64,000 nt of DNA, taken from the NCBI GenBank assembly GCA_964017065.1, contig OZ024784.1:13621152-13685151 (forward strand), in the 5' to 3' direction. The position numbers and the translations under genes are program-made. This document shows, one piece after another, positions 1 to 10,386 of this stretch. Source of the stretch: Haliclona indistincta (Eukaryota; Porifera; Demospongiae; Haplosclerida; Chalinidae). Every line of letters begins with the position of its first letter. The first letter of the stretch is position 1. Under the pieces are notes generated by a model, which saw only the letters and a list, made by a program, of their open reading frames with translations, did no database searches and was not told where the DNA came from.

Positions 1-3000
1 TTCCTATTAATGGTTTTAAAGATGTTTTGAATACACTTTGTGAATTTGGGATGGTCAGTACTAAACTTCCGATTTCTGACTTAGTAACAAGAGCAGAGTC
101 TGTTGCCGTCCTGGCAACTACAGATGGGTCAGCCGAGAGGAGAATACAGAAAATTTTTGACTACATCTTACACATTGAGCCTAGAACATCTTTGTATGAC
201 CCAGCATCATATCTTGAAAGAGAGGAGAGAATCAAAGCACTGTGGAACGTCCCCTTTCTCAAACCTGAACCATGTCCTTCAAATGTTATTCTTCCTTGGT
301 GTCATGTCAAACAGTTTGTCAGCCCTTCTCAAGCATTTTGTTTCGAATACTCAGCATTGGTATTCTCACTGAAACCTGTAGTAAAATTTCCCGCTGAGTA
401 TACTGCGCTTGACGTAAATCTTGGAATCAGAAAGAATGGACCAGATCTGAGTATTGTACTAGACCACATTGTTAAGCTGATCAAGTTTCTTGGTGAATGC
501 AATTCAGTTGACAAGAACACATGCCTTTACCTCAATGATGTTTTTCGAACGATTTATTTCTATCTTAGTCAACAGACAGCGGAAGGTTCACAAGAAATTA
601 AAAAACGACTCAGTGGTCTAAAATGGATTTGGCAAAATGGAAACCTTTTAAATTCTAGTCAAGTGTTAAGAAATTGGCCAAATAGGCATTCATCTTATTT
701 ATGTGAACTTTCTCATACTAATAAGGCAGATGAGTTTGAGTCTCTATTTCGATTGCTTGGTGTTAAGAATGAAGCTGACACACAATCCCTGCTGAGTATA
801 CTGAACAAAGTAAAGCACGACTTTGGTGAAAAACCCTTGACAGTAACACAGGGAATGTTGGATTTCGTGGTTGACGTAATCAAGTTTTTATGCAAGCTTA
901 AAAGATCAAAGTTGCAGAATGTGCTGCTACCGGACAACAATGCTGTCCTCAGGCCAGCCTCTCAGTTGACTTGTGATAGCAATTTGAAAGGAGAGTGGAA
1001 ATGGGTACAGAATTTACCTGTGTTCAAAGAATTCTTGAATAAAGGAGGTCACTTTCTTCATTCTGACATTCCTCGACAGCATGGCCTTGAACTTGGAGCC
1101 AGACCATTACTTGATGCAGTACTCAAAGAGATTGAAGATGACAGTTTTCTTGATGGGACTGACTTTGGTCAGGAAGAGGACCTTGTGGATCGACTAAACT
1201 CAATTCTTAAAAAGTACTCTGATGATGCTGCAGTATTCAGAGAGTTCATTCAAAATGCAGATGATGCCCAGGCTAGTGAGCTTGTGTTTGTGCTAGACAA
1301 TCGAGATGACTTCCCAGATCAGTCTCTCCTCAAACCCGGCAGACCATGGAAGAAGCTACAAAGAACTCCAGCACTTTGTATTTTTAACAACCGACCCTTC
1401 TCTGAGAAAGACCTGAAAGGTATATGTCAACTTGGTAGAGGAGGCAAGGACTTCTCTGCAGAAACTATTGGCAGGTTTGGTATTGGTGTCAATGTAGCCT
1501 ACCATCTCACTGACTGCCCAATGTTTGTCACTTACAACAGTGATGGTATTCCAACTAACTTTTGTGTGCTTGATCCTCTTCGTCACTATCTCTCGACATC
1601 GTCTAAAAAAGGAAAGCCTGGCTGTCGATGGAAAATTACTGACGAGCACATTAAACAGTTTCCAGATCAATTTCAACCTTTTCTTGTTGACAAGTTCAGA
1701 GAGTTACAGTCACTTGCTCCTAACTGTATGAAAGATCTTAGCAAAGGCTTTGTAGTGTTTCGCTTGCCGTTAGTAAGAAAATGTTCCGGTGACAAAGTAC
1801 TTGGTAAAGGCATTCTCAAGTTACCTTCTGAAGTAAGAGACGATTTTTCTAGACTACATGATGTTGCTAAAGAAAGTCTTCTGTTCCTTAACCACCTAAA
1901 ATCTGTTTCTTATTTTGAAATCTCTAATGATAAGGAGTGTCACCATTATTTCACTTCTTCTGTTGAAACTATTAGAAGTGGTATACCTTCACTTAGAAAA
2001 GGCATTTACCAAATTGCAGCTACATTTGCAGAAACTCACGAAGACAGCTACTCAATTTATCACAAATCAAAATGGCTTCTGTGTAAACGAAATAGCTTTA
2101 GAACAGACTGCACCTCACTTTTGGGAAAAGCTGCCAGTGAAGGTCTGAAGCCAACTGGAGGAGTTGCAGTCTTGCTTGATAAATTTTTGCTGACAGGCAG
2201 TCTATTCTGCTATCTTCCAATGTTTTCTAGTGGAGTTCCGGTTCATCTTAATGGTTATTTTCTTGTTGACGACTCTCGAAAGCATTTGTTCAAAATAAAA
2301 GGTTTAGAGGATTGGAATTCCACTATAGCAACTGAGATATTGGTTCCCTCGTATGTGGAGCTCATTTTGAGTGCTAGAGAATGTGTCACTGGTACCAAAG
2401 AGAGTATAGAGTGGTTTTATAGTCTGTTTCCTGATCTCACCAAAGACACCACACTTGACTCACTGAGAGTTGGAACTCAGGTGTATCAAAGTTTACTGAA
2501 TCACAACTGTGCTGTTCTTCTTGACCAAAGAAGTATTGGAAAAAAGATAAACTGGCTCTGCCTGACAGGAAATCAATCATCAAATGCAGGACAATTCTGC
2601 AAATCTCACTACAGTGAGTCAATTCAAATATCTGTTGTTCCTAAGCTCCAAGGTATCTTGCTATCACTAGGAATGCCTATAACATGTGCACCAGACTATG
2701 TTTTTGATAGTGTTTGTGCAGTCTCTTCACTCTATGAAGAAACATTGGTTGGTCTTCTTACTCCCGACAAGGTACTAGCTCACATTAAAAGTGTTCGAAG
2801 AGTGCTTTCTTATGAAGCCATCATTAAACAAAACTGTGAGATCCTTTTGAAGTTCTGCATTTGTACATTAAAGGATACTGAAATACGAAATCGTCTTACT
2901 GGTGTTCCTTTACTTTTGTCGATGAAAGATTCACTAGATGTTACTGGAAACTTGTTTAGTCAACGCTTTGCTAGTCTCCTTCCACACTGCCAAAGCTCCT

Positions 3001-6000
3001 TCATTAGCTCAAGACTAGAGACACAAGATGAATTATTGTCCAGGAGGCTTGTCAGTGCAGGAGTTATTCGCAAACTTCCTGTTGACTTTGTAGCTAGACA
3101 CATCCAGTTAACGAGAGCAAAAGATCCAAAACCACTTGGCCCAGCTGAATCTAAAATCGTTATTTTGCTTTGGCTATACATTAATTCACTGCGTCTAAAT
3201 TCCTCACTTTGTGGCGTACTAAAGGAATGGTTTCTAAAGTATCCCATTCTTCCAACTAAAAATGGCTTTCATTATCCACTTTCGTTAGGAAAGTGTGTAT
3301 TCAGAAAGGGGCTTGATTCTGAAGACATGGTCTTAAATGTCATGAAAAAGTTGGGCTACGCAGAAATTGATGAGGCTGTCATAGGCAGTTGTCTAGTTAA
3401 TCTCTCAGATATAGTCTCTTGCTCTACATCTTACAATGATGTTATTAACTGTCTTTGTCTGAAGAGTCCATCAACATATTCAGTTACATTTACTCAAGAT
3501 GAAGTTAATGCCTTTGCATCGATTTTCGTCCAGTCACAACCCATTCCAGTAAATGTATCAGATTGTTTAAAGAGGCTTCCATTATTTCAGAGAGTGGATG
3601 GTTCATTCATTCCAATCAGTAAAACTCGTGTTTTTATCATTCCAACAGACATGCCTATGGCTGGATTGCTTGATCTCTCCAGAAGCACTAACCATGTAGT
3701 GTTAAAGGCACCAGAGAGCCAGACTGGAAAGTTCTACTCATTGATTATGGATTACACTGAAGCTTGCTGCTCTGCCTCACAGTACTACACAAAATATATT
3801 CTACCAAACCTAAAGCTGCTTTCTGAAACTGATATTTTTGAACATTTGAAATATATCCGTAAACAAACTTTAATTCAAGAAAAAGATTGGCAAGATGTCT
3901 TGGCCACTCTCAAGCAGACTCCTCTCATCACAATACCAAAATACGGTCGTGTTTTAGTGTCCGATTTGTGTGATCCTGAAAGCAAATTTTATGCTCACTT
4001 TTTTAAAGGCATGCTTCCTCCTGGTCAGTGGTGTATTGAGGAATGGTTAGTGTTGTTTAGACAGCTTGGCCTGAAGACTAAAGTGACTGGGCAAGAATGG
4101 CTGATGATGGCCAAGAAGTCTGCGGATGAGGCAAAGGATTCCAATAATAAGGAGTTGTGTGTGGCAAATTGTGTTGTCCTGCTTGATACTTTGAACGAAA
4201 TGGTTACTAACTCACTAAAAACAAATGATTTAGTTAAATTTCTGAAGGAAGCCTCTATGATTAACTTCATATACTGTCCAAGCCCCACTCAAACAGAAGG
4301 TCTTGTCGAGATAGTCACTCGCCATCCTATGAAATCAATGTATAAGGTGTTTACATGTTTTCATGATGCTGTGAGTTGTAAGAACAGTGACCTAGCTGCG
4401 TTAACTAAGACGGTTCTTCCTCATTCATGTCAGTTTGTGACACAGCGGAAGTGGATCTCAGAGGCTCTTGGTGTTTTACATCCTCTTCCAATGCGGGTTG
4501 TTGTTGATGACCTTTTGAAGCTTTCAAGTTGCTTGTGTAGCTCTGACGCAACTATTCTTTCATCTAACAAGGCAATTGATAATGCAATAAAAGAACTCCG
4601 TGGTATTGTCTACAAGCACTATCACTTTCTCGAGAACAGTCCATCAATGGATGCAAAGTGCATTGACGAATTACTCAGAAAAAGATGCTTACTTCTCTTT
4701 CCTGACCAAAATTCTTTTATTTTTGTTCAGCCTGACCAACTTGTGATTCATATACCAGCTCAATATAACTTTCAACCTTTTGCCTATGGTGCACCTACAG
4801 AATTGAGATGCTTTATTAGACTACTGGCAAGATTAGGAGTTAAAGAAGAGATGACTCCAATGCATTACATTCAGATTTTGTGTGACATAAAATTGGTGAC
4901 AGAGAAAAATGAAGTGAAGTTGAGGAATGATCAACAATACACGAGAATCTGCAGAAATGTGTTTGATGCACTGGTCGTATGTTTGAGACAGCAATCAACA
5001 CGATTGCCTGACCTTGGAAAAATGAAATGCTACTTACCATCTCAAGAGTATGAATTACTTGAATCGAATCAGTTGGTCTACAATGACTCGCCTTGGATCG
5101 GGTCTAGACTACAGGAAGCAACAGCTGCTGGTAGCTACCAGTATAGGTTTGTTATCAACCCTCCTCCTGATGAAAATGGCGAATCAACACCACCAGCATG
5201 CTTAGGGATAAAATCACTTAGTGATTTGGCAGTAGAGAAACTGCATTCAAATGTTGCATTGCGTACTAACAGGTGCATTGATCAAGAACTGTACGAAAAT
5301 GGATCAAGGAATGACACATGCAAATGGGTACAGCGTCTACAAATTACCTTGAACTCAAGTAATTTCACAAAAGGACTCGGAAGACTGTACTGGCACGAAC
5401 ACAGGAAAACTCCCAAGTCTAATGCCGAGTTTCAGAGAATGGTGGAATCACTGTACAAGTGCATTATAAAATGCGTCTATAAGATTCAAACGGTAATTTT
5501 TGTTCAAGATAAGGAGGTTTCTGGTACCGAGAACACTAGCAAGTTATGCCACTTTATTTCACAATCTAATCCTGTAGTGCTGTATATCACTCATAATGCA
5601 ACACACTTCTCACCAGAACTGCTCTTTCGACAGCTGACTGCAGACATTATTAAGTTTGTGAATCCTTTGCTGAAAAACGGAAGTCTTGTTCAAGCTATTT
5701 TAGAATGTCATCCGGACGACATTTCGAAAACTCTTGATCAACTCCAGGTGGCTCCATATGATTCTAGAGCAACGGATGTGTTGCTATTTGATAGTATTCA
5801 GATAGGCAAGAAGCTTCAATGTAGCTTAACTCATCGTGACTTTCTTCTGATCTGTAACTTTTTACCTGGTGAGCTGGTAGTATATCAGTCTACAAATGCT
5901 GAAGACTATCGATATGGAAGAGTTGTTGAGACCCAGTACGAGCCTGGCTGTGACATCACTGAGCGTTACTTACAAATTCTCATCAAAGAAAAGAATTCTC

Positions 6001-7352
6001 TATCTGATAGTGTTTATGCTTCACCTCTTCAAGTTTACAAGATTCTTGATACCTCACAAACTGCAATACTCTGGAGTGCCACCTCGTTGTCCGGTTTTTC
6101 TGCTTCTCTTACTCTTGCTGATATACCTCATCAGCTAGCCCCATTAAAGAAATGGATCAAAAATGTATACACCACTTCATATCTGAGACACTCTATTAGT
6201 TTGTGCCGTCTTTCTCAGCGTCTTGTTGCTCACATGCACTACGTATTTGTGACTCGTAGACAATGCCCTGAACTGTTCAAAGAAGGAGTAAAAGAAGTGC
6301 TCAAACTATCGAAACAAGAGTCGATCACTTGGTCAGATGATACCAAAACATCCGTTCGTGTGATAGAAGATCTAGTGACTCAACTAACTGGAGGCCTTCC
6401 TTCAATTGCTTCTCCACGATCTGATACTACGTCCACATTGTCTCCAGTTAAACCAAACGTCAGTGAAGTGAGTAATTCTTCTGTCTTACCAGTACAGCAG
6501 CCACTGTTAGCCACTGCTGCAGCTACTACACCACCACAAGTTACCAGTCACACACCTATACCATCTTACCAGGTTCCACTAACAATTGGTGGATCAAGGT
6601 TATCTCAACTTGTACAGAATGCACAAAATATGACCCCAGGCTCAAGCTCAAATTTTCCTTCTGCTCCATACTACCCTCTTGTGTCAAGCATTGCTGCAAC
6701 TCCTCCACGTGTAAAGCCACCAGAAACTGATGCAAACAAAGCCAGAATTTGGCTACAGCAAGCAAAAGCTGATCTCTTAGCAGCTCATTACCTGTACAAT
6801 GGAGAATCTCACTTGCCAGGTGATCAAAGTTCTAAAAGAGAGGATGATGAAAATAGTGACGATGAAGAGTGTTGTTTAGATTATCAACCTGCTTGTGAAG
6901 AGCAAACTACTTGTAGATTCCCAGCTCTTATTTGCTTTCTTACTCACGATGTAGTCGAGAAGTGTCTCAAAGGTGTTCTGTATGCCAAGAGTGGACTTCA
7001 CAGTTGTTTGGTGACTTCAAATATAGTTGTAGAACTAATGGAAAAGGTAGAGCAGTCTTCTGATTTCACTCAACAATACAAGCAAGTGGTCAAAGAATGC
7101 ACAATGCCTGTATGTGAGCACATTGCTAAGAGTCGTTATCCTAACTATCAAGTGCCTCCTTGTGCACCTGCTGAAGTATATACAATGCTGAAAGCAACAG
7201 AGGCTTTGGCTGCAGCTACCAGACTAGTGAGGGAGAGTGCGAGGCTGTCTAGTGTTGGAGAGTTGATTGGAGACCTGAATAAATTGACTACCACTCTGAG
7301 TATATTGGAAACAGGTGGAGGTGAGGTGATAGGTAACCATAGTGAAATCTAG
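1..7352 (+). CDS. Sacsin-like giant protein, 5'-partial
   Basis: The reading frame is open to the left edge of the window (codons from base 3 read P-I-N-G-F-K-D-V before the TTG at 27), so the true start lies upstream and no start is called. About 2440 residues lie in the window, in one exon. Numbering from base 27, a GHKL/HSP90-type ATPase domain lies near residues 385-530, with the N-box EFIQNADDA (about 407-415) and the RFGIGVNVAYHLTD loop (about 480-495). Then comes a long region resembling sacsin repeats, a Ser/Thr/Pro-rich linker (about 2120-2230) and a C-terminal HEPN domain (about 2232-2400, starting ARIWLQQAKADLLAAHYLY). The first 130 residues look like the tail of a further upstream sacsin repeat. 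No J-domain is seen before the HEPN, unlike vertebrate sacsin. Sacsins are ATPase co-chaperones; that role here is inferred. The TAG at 7350 may be skipped by splicing: GAG|GTGAGG at 7320/7321 is a good phase-1 donor that fits the PARP exon at 8023. Confidence 0.87.
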   Translation, partial: PINGFKDVLNTLCEFGMVSTKLPISDLVTRAESVAVLATTDGSAERRIQKIFDYILHIEPRTSLYDPASYLEREERIKALWNVPFLKPEPCPSNVILPWCHVKQFVSPSQAFCFEYSALVFSLKPVVKFPAEYTALDVNLGIRKNGPDLSIVLDHIVKLIKFLGECNSVDKNTCLYLNDVFRTIYFYLSQQTAEGSQEIKKRLSGLKWIWQNGNLLNSSQVLRNWPNRHSSYLCELSHTNKADEFESLFRLLGVKNEADTQSLLSILNKVKHDFGEKPLTVTQGMLDFVVDVIKFLCKLKRSKLQNVLLPDNNAVLRPASQLTCDSNLKGEWKWVQNLPVFKEFLNKGGHFLHSDIPRQHGLELGARPLLDAVLKEIEDDSFLDGTDFGQEEDLVDRLNSILKKYSDDAAVFREFIQNADDAQASELVFVLDNRDDFPDQSLLKPGRPWKKLQRTPALCIFNNRPFSEKDLKGICQLGRGGKDFSAETIGRFGIGVNVAYHLTDCPMFVTYNSDGIPTNFCVLDPLRHYLSTSSKKGKPGCRWKITDEHIKQFPDQFQPFLVDKFRELQSLAPNCMKDLSKGFVVFRLPLVRKCSGDKVLGKGILKLPSEVRDDFSRLHDVAKESLLFLNHLKSVSYFEISNDKECHHYFTSSVETIRSGIPSLRKGIYQIAATFAETHEDSYSIYHKSKWLLCKRNSFRTDCTSLLGKAASEGLKPTGGVAVLLDKFLLTGSLFCYLPMFSSGVPVHLNGYFLVDDSRKHLFKIKGLEDWNSTIATEILVPSYVELILSARECVTGTKESIEWFYSLFPDLTKDTTLDSLRVGTQVYQSLLNHNCAVLLDQRSIGKKINWLCLTGNQSSNAGQFCKSHYSESIQISVVPKLQGILLSLGMPITCAPDYVFDSVCAVSSLYEETLVGLLTPDKVLAHIKSVRRVLSYEAIIKQNCEILLKFCICTLKDTEIRNRLTGVPLLLSMKDSLDVTGNLFSQRFASLLPHCQSSFISSRLETQDELLSRRLVSAGVIRKLPVDFVARHIQLTRAKDPKPLGPAESKIVILLWLYINSLRLNSSLCGVLKEWFLKYPILPTKNGFHYPLSLGKCVFRKGLDSEDMVLNVMKKLGYAEIDEAVIGSCLVNLSDIVSCSTSYNDVINCLCLKSPSTYSVTFTQDEVNAFASIFVQSQPIPVNVSDCLKRLPLFQRVDGSFIPISKTRVFIIPTDMPMAGLLDLSRSTNHVVLKAPESQTGKFYSLIMDYTEACCSASQYYTKYILPNLKLLSETDIFEHLKYIRKQTLIQEKDWQDVLATLKQTPLITIPKYGRVLVSDLCDPESKFYAHFFKGMLPPGQWCIEEWLVLFRQLGLKTKVTGQEWLMMAKKSADEAKDSNNKELCVANCVVLLDTLNEMVTNSLKTNDLVKFLKEASMINFIYCPSPTQTEGLVEIVTRHPMKSMYKVFTCFHDAVSCKNSDLAALTKTVLPHSCQFVTQRKWISEALGVLHPLPMRVVVDDLLKLSSCLCSSDATILSSNKAIDNAIKELRGIVYKHYHFLENSPSMDAKCIDELLRKRCLLLFPDQNSFIFVQPDQLVIHIPAQYNFQPFAYGAPTELRCFIRLLARLGVKEEMTPMHYIQILCDIKLVTEKNEVKLRNDQQYTRICRNVFDALVVCLRQQSTRLPDLGKMKCYLPSQEYELLESNQLVYNDSPWIGSRLQEATAAGSYQYRFVINPPPDENGESTPPACLGIKSLSDLAVEKLHSNVALRTNRCIDQELYENGSRNDTCKWVQRLQITLNSSNFTKGLGRLYWHEHRKTPKSNAEFQRMVESLYKCIIKCVYKIQTVIFVQDKEVSGTENTSKLCHFISQSNPVVLYITHNATHFSPELLFRQLTADIIKFVNPLLKNGSLVQAILECHPDDISKTLDQLQVAPYDSRATDVLLFDSIQIGKKLQCSLTHRDFLLICNFLPGELVVYQSTNAEDYRYGRVVETQYEPGCDITERYLQILIKEKNSLSDSVYASPLQVYKILDTSQTAILWSATSLSGFSASLTLADIPHQLAPLKKWIKNVYTTSYLRHSISLCRLSQRLVAHMHYVFVTRRQCPELFKEGVKEVLKLSKQESITWSDDTKTSVRVIEDLVTQLTGGLPSIASPRSDTTSTLSPVKPNVSEVSNSSVLPVQQPLLATAAATTPPQVTSHTPIPSYQVPLTIGGSRLSQLVQNAQNMTPGSSSNFPSAPYYPLVSSIAATPPRVKPPETDANKARIWLQQAKADLLAAHYLYNGESHLPGDQSSKREDDENSDDEECCLDYQPACEEQTTCRFPALICFLTHDVVEKCLKGVLYAKSGLHSCLVTSNIVVELMEKVEQSSDFTQQYKQVVKECTMPVCEHIAKSRYPNYQVPPCAPAEVYTMLKATEALAAATRLVRESARLSSVGELIGDLNKLTTTLSILETGGGEVIGNHSEI

Positions 7353-8022
7353 TTGTTACATGAATTAATGTATGAAGCATGCATGTACGATTCTGCAAAT
7401 AACATGCACATGTTGGACAGAACTATGCACTTTTAGTTACATTCTTAGTTGTCTGTTGCATGTTTTATACTTATTCGGTTATTCCCTCTGTCTGCTTATT
7501 GTAACATGTGACCAGTTTAGTATGTTCAGTTTGTCCATTGTAATTCTCCGCCTGGTGTTCTCCTTGTATCGTTCTTTCAACCGTTGTCTTGTGTGGTCCT
7601 AATAAGTACAACATCTCAGCGACTCTACAATTAGGAGCTCAAGACTAAGCATAAATTTTGTATCAGTAATGCCAGGAACTTATCATTCCGAGGAGTGTAC
7701 AACTTTGGAACAACAGAAAATATATAATGGCTGCTATTGCACACAAGAATTATACAGCCCTAGTACAGTGTACGTTCATGCGTGGTCATAAGGCTCGTTT
7801 AAAACTGCCTTAAAAGCTTAGTTTTTTTAACGCGCTGAAATATTTTATCATTGCACAGTGTGCTCCTTGGAATAATGCATGTGGCTCAAAAAAATTATTT
7901 CCTTGAAGGATACTAAGCATGCAATAGATGTATATTTCTTGATAATTATTATAAACCCTGGTACAAGTATAGTGAGATATTAATCATAATGTATTGTTTA
8001 CACCATTTATTCTGTTTCATAG
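7353..8022 (+). other. Spacer or intron between sacsin-like and PARP exons
   Basis: No coding homology is seen. The stretch is AT-rich and pyrimidine-rich near its 3' end and finishes with TCTGTTTCATAG, a reasonable acceptor directly before the PARP exon. It is either the 3' UTR of the sacsin-like gene plus the promoter of a separate PARP gene, or, with the donor at 7321, a 702-bp intron of one fused gene. No convincing AATAAA poly(A) signal is seen just after the TAG at 7352, which leans mildly towards the intron reading. Confidence 0.5.
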
Positions 8023-8639
8023 AAGTGCCAGCTTATTGGAAGGAACACACAGAGAATGAAGAAATTTTGCTTGTTACACTTGTCCCAGAAGAAGATGAAT
8101 TCTACAGAATCTCAGCACTCTTCTTGCAGTCCATGCCTTATAGAAAGATTAGACGAATTGAGCGTATTCAAAATAAGTTACTGTGGAGAAAGTACTCAGA
8201 CCGTGCCAGACAAATGATGGAGTACGACCAGGTGCTAGGAGAGCAGACACTCTTTCATGGAACACGTACTAACAAACCAGAAAGAATCTACAAAGGAGAT
8301 GCTAGCTTCGATATGCGATACTGTCACAGTGGATTGTGGGGCAGAGGGAACTACTTTGCTGTTAATTCATTATACTCCGATGCATATGCTCATACTGAAC
8401 CTGGTGGAGTGCGTCAGATGCTGGTAGCTTCCGTCTTGACAGGTCACTCATATTTTTGTCAAGCTGATCCAAATTTAACACAGCCACCTTTCCGAGGACA
8501 CCAGGGTATTCGAGATGATGGGACTGTTAGACGTCGATATGACAGTGTCTGTGGTAATACCAATGGCTCAAAAGTTTACATTACGTATGACAATGACAAG
8601 GCATATCCAGCATATTTGATTAGCTATACAGACATGTAG
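8023..8639 (+). CDS. PARP14/PARP11-type ADP-ribosyltransferase catalytic domain
   Basis: About 205 residues forming a complete PARP catalytic domain. Visible landmarks are P-x-Y-W at the start, IRRIERIQNKLLW, the NAD-binding histidine in LFHGT, GLWGRGNYFAV followed by YSDAYAH (second triad residue Y), and YPAYLISY near the C-terminus. The position equivalent to the catalytic Glu of polymerising PARPs is hydrophobic (L, by my alignment), the H-Y-phi pattern of mono-ADP-ribosyltransferases. An ATG-started frame exists from 7989, but its first 11 residues read like intron; the acceptor AG at 8021-8022 is preferred. With that acceptor the exon starts with AA, and the phase-1 G left at 7320 completes GAA, so fusion to the sacsin-like ORF keeps frame. 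A stand-alone gene starting at 7989 or at an unseen exon is the alternative. Domain identity is firm; gene structure is not. Confidence 0.88.
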
Positions 8640-8917
8640 TGATCAGTTTTATTCTAGTTTATTAAAATTAATGGCAAAAATATAATTATACTAATTAAGT
8701 ATTAACCGTAATTTTGGGTGATTCTTATTTCGCGCCTTTCCGCATACTGAGATGACGTCATCTCTCTACGCCACGCCTATCACTTGAGGGCGGAACATGG
8801 CTACAGATTTGCCCCTCGGTCTTGCCCGGTCAAGTGCACGGTGATAGAGGCCTACGTATCGTTGTTCCAGTCTGTCTAGCGTATTCTCTCGGTTGAGTAT
8901 TTCCCAAGAAAAGAGAA
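8640..8917 (+). promoter_or_regulatory. DOCK promoter region with CRE palindrome
   Basis: This 278-bp spacer separates the PARP stop codon from the DOCK start codon. It contains a perfect cAMP-response/ATF palindrome TGACGTCA at 8753-8760, inside a longer palindrome GAGATGACGTCATCTC, and an E2F-like TTTCGCGCC at 8728-8736. No TATA box is obvious at a sensible distance. The upstream part is AT-rich and may hold the PARP 3' UTR. Factor binding is inferred from consensus only. Confidence 0.55.
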
Positions 8918-10331
8918 ATGGAGGAGGCTGGTCGGTGGTTGCCCACTAGGAACGCCAAGTATGGTGTCGGTGAGTATATTGATGGGTAGATTACCAGCTG
9001 GAGATCAGTGAGAGGTGTCGTGAGTGAGGGAGCAAGGCACCTAGTGATAGATAGTGTAGTGATCAGTGAGCCAAGTAGCCAGGGTCACCTGACTACAATG
9101 GTATGCAGTGATGTGTGTGATCATGGTGAAGCAATCATGTTTATAAACTGCTACAATGACTGATCGTCAGTCTAAAGAGCTTGGGATCAAAATAGACGAG
9201 CATGCTCATCTGTAGAGAAGGTGAACATTCCCAGCATGATGCATCATAGCTTGAAGCATTGTGACATGTAAGGAATGCCTGTTGACGTGAGCCGATGTGT
9301 GGTGAACTATTACCTCTCAATAATGTTATGTCTTCTTGGTCACTGTTGAATTTAGCCTTTGAGAATAGCTACTCTTTACCTCTTTTGCGGCATTCATTAC
9401 ACCCCCTCTTTTCACTCACTAGTGACTTGTGACTTTTTTCCTGAAAAGCAGACCGTTTTTCTGAGACTAAAGTTCGGAGATGTCATCCAAATACTGGAAG
9501 AGAATGGAGGTACAGTAGTTGTCTATACAATAGCCCTTCCTTATAGCACAGTTACCTGTTAGGATGTTGTACTGTGCTGCTTATCATACTGTTGCTATAC
9601 AATGTGTTTATTTGGTCAGCCAGTTGATACACTAATTGGCTATACCTCATTAGCAGTGTACTAGTGCTGGAAGTATGTGTGGTATGAGCCTGTTGTTTTA
9701 GTGTATAATTCAGACCAAGCTTTGTAACTAGTAGTGTGAGACTCTGTGTGTGTGTGTGCGTGGAGCACAGCAGATGGATCCAGATAATCAACATATGTTA
9801 CTAGCAGTGTTAGGTGTAATGATAACGGCTGATTGTGTGTAGGGAGTGTTTTGAAAGTGGTCCTTTCTACTGAAGACTGTTGTTTTTGTAAAATGTTACC
9901 CCACTGCCACCACTACTGTGTATTTGATATTGACAGACTTGCTTGCTCACTAACACAAACACACCATGTACAAGCTAGTATACAATGAGGAGTAGCCAAT
10001 TTCATTGACACACTTCCTCTCACAGGATGGTACAGAGGATTTACAACACGCAACAAGTTCATCAAGGTGAGTGAGATGGGTGGGACCCTCTGTACACTTG
10101 CTTGTCACAATTTATCACATCTCACCTTAAACAGTAATCATAATTATTTATACTAGAGTGTGATATGTTCAATTGTTTTCCTACAACACTAGGTAGTGGT
10201 GGTGTTGCTTCAACACTATCTGCTGTGATCACACTGCTGTGTTATTGTTATGTGTTAGACTGCAATAATGAACACACCACTCACTCACTCTCTCATTCAC
10301 AAATTCACGCTCTTTCAAGCAATACCCTGCA

Positions 10332-10386
<55 letters not shown>

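Noticed and set aside
5700..5740. HPD-like string in the sacsin-like protein (C-H-P-D-D) as a J-domain
   Set aside because: The surrounding residues lack the helices II/III pattern of a J-domain and the position is wrong relative to HEPN.
6880..7000. HEPN ribonuclease motif R-x4-6-H
   Set aside because: The nearest R and H in the HEPN domain are nine residues apart (R-F-P-A ... L-T-H); this fits the sacsin-type nucleotide-binding HEPN, not an active RNase.
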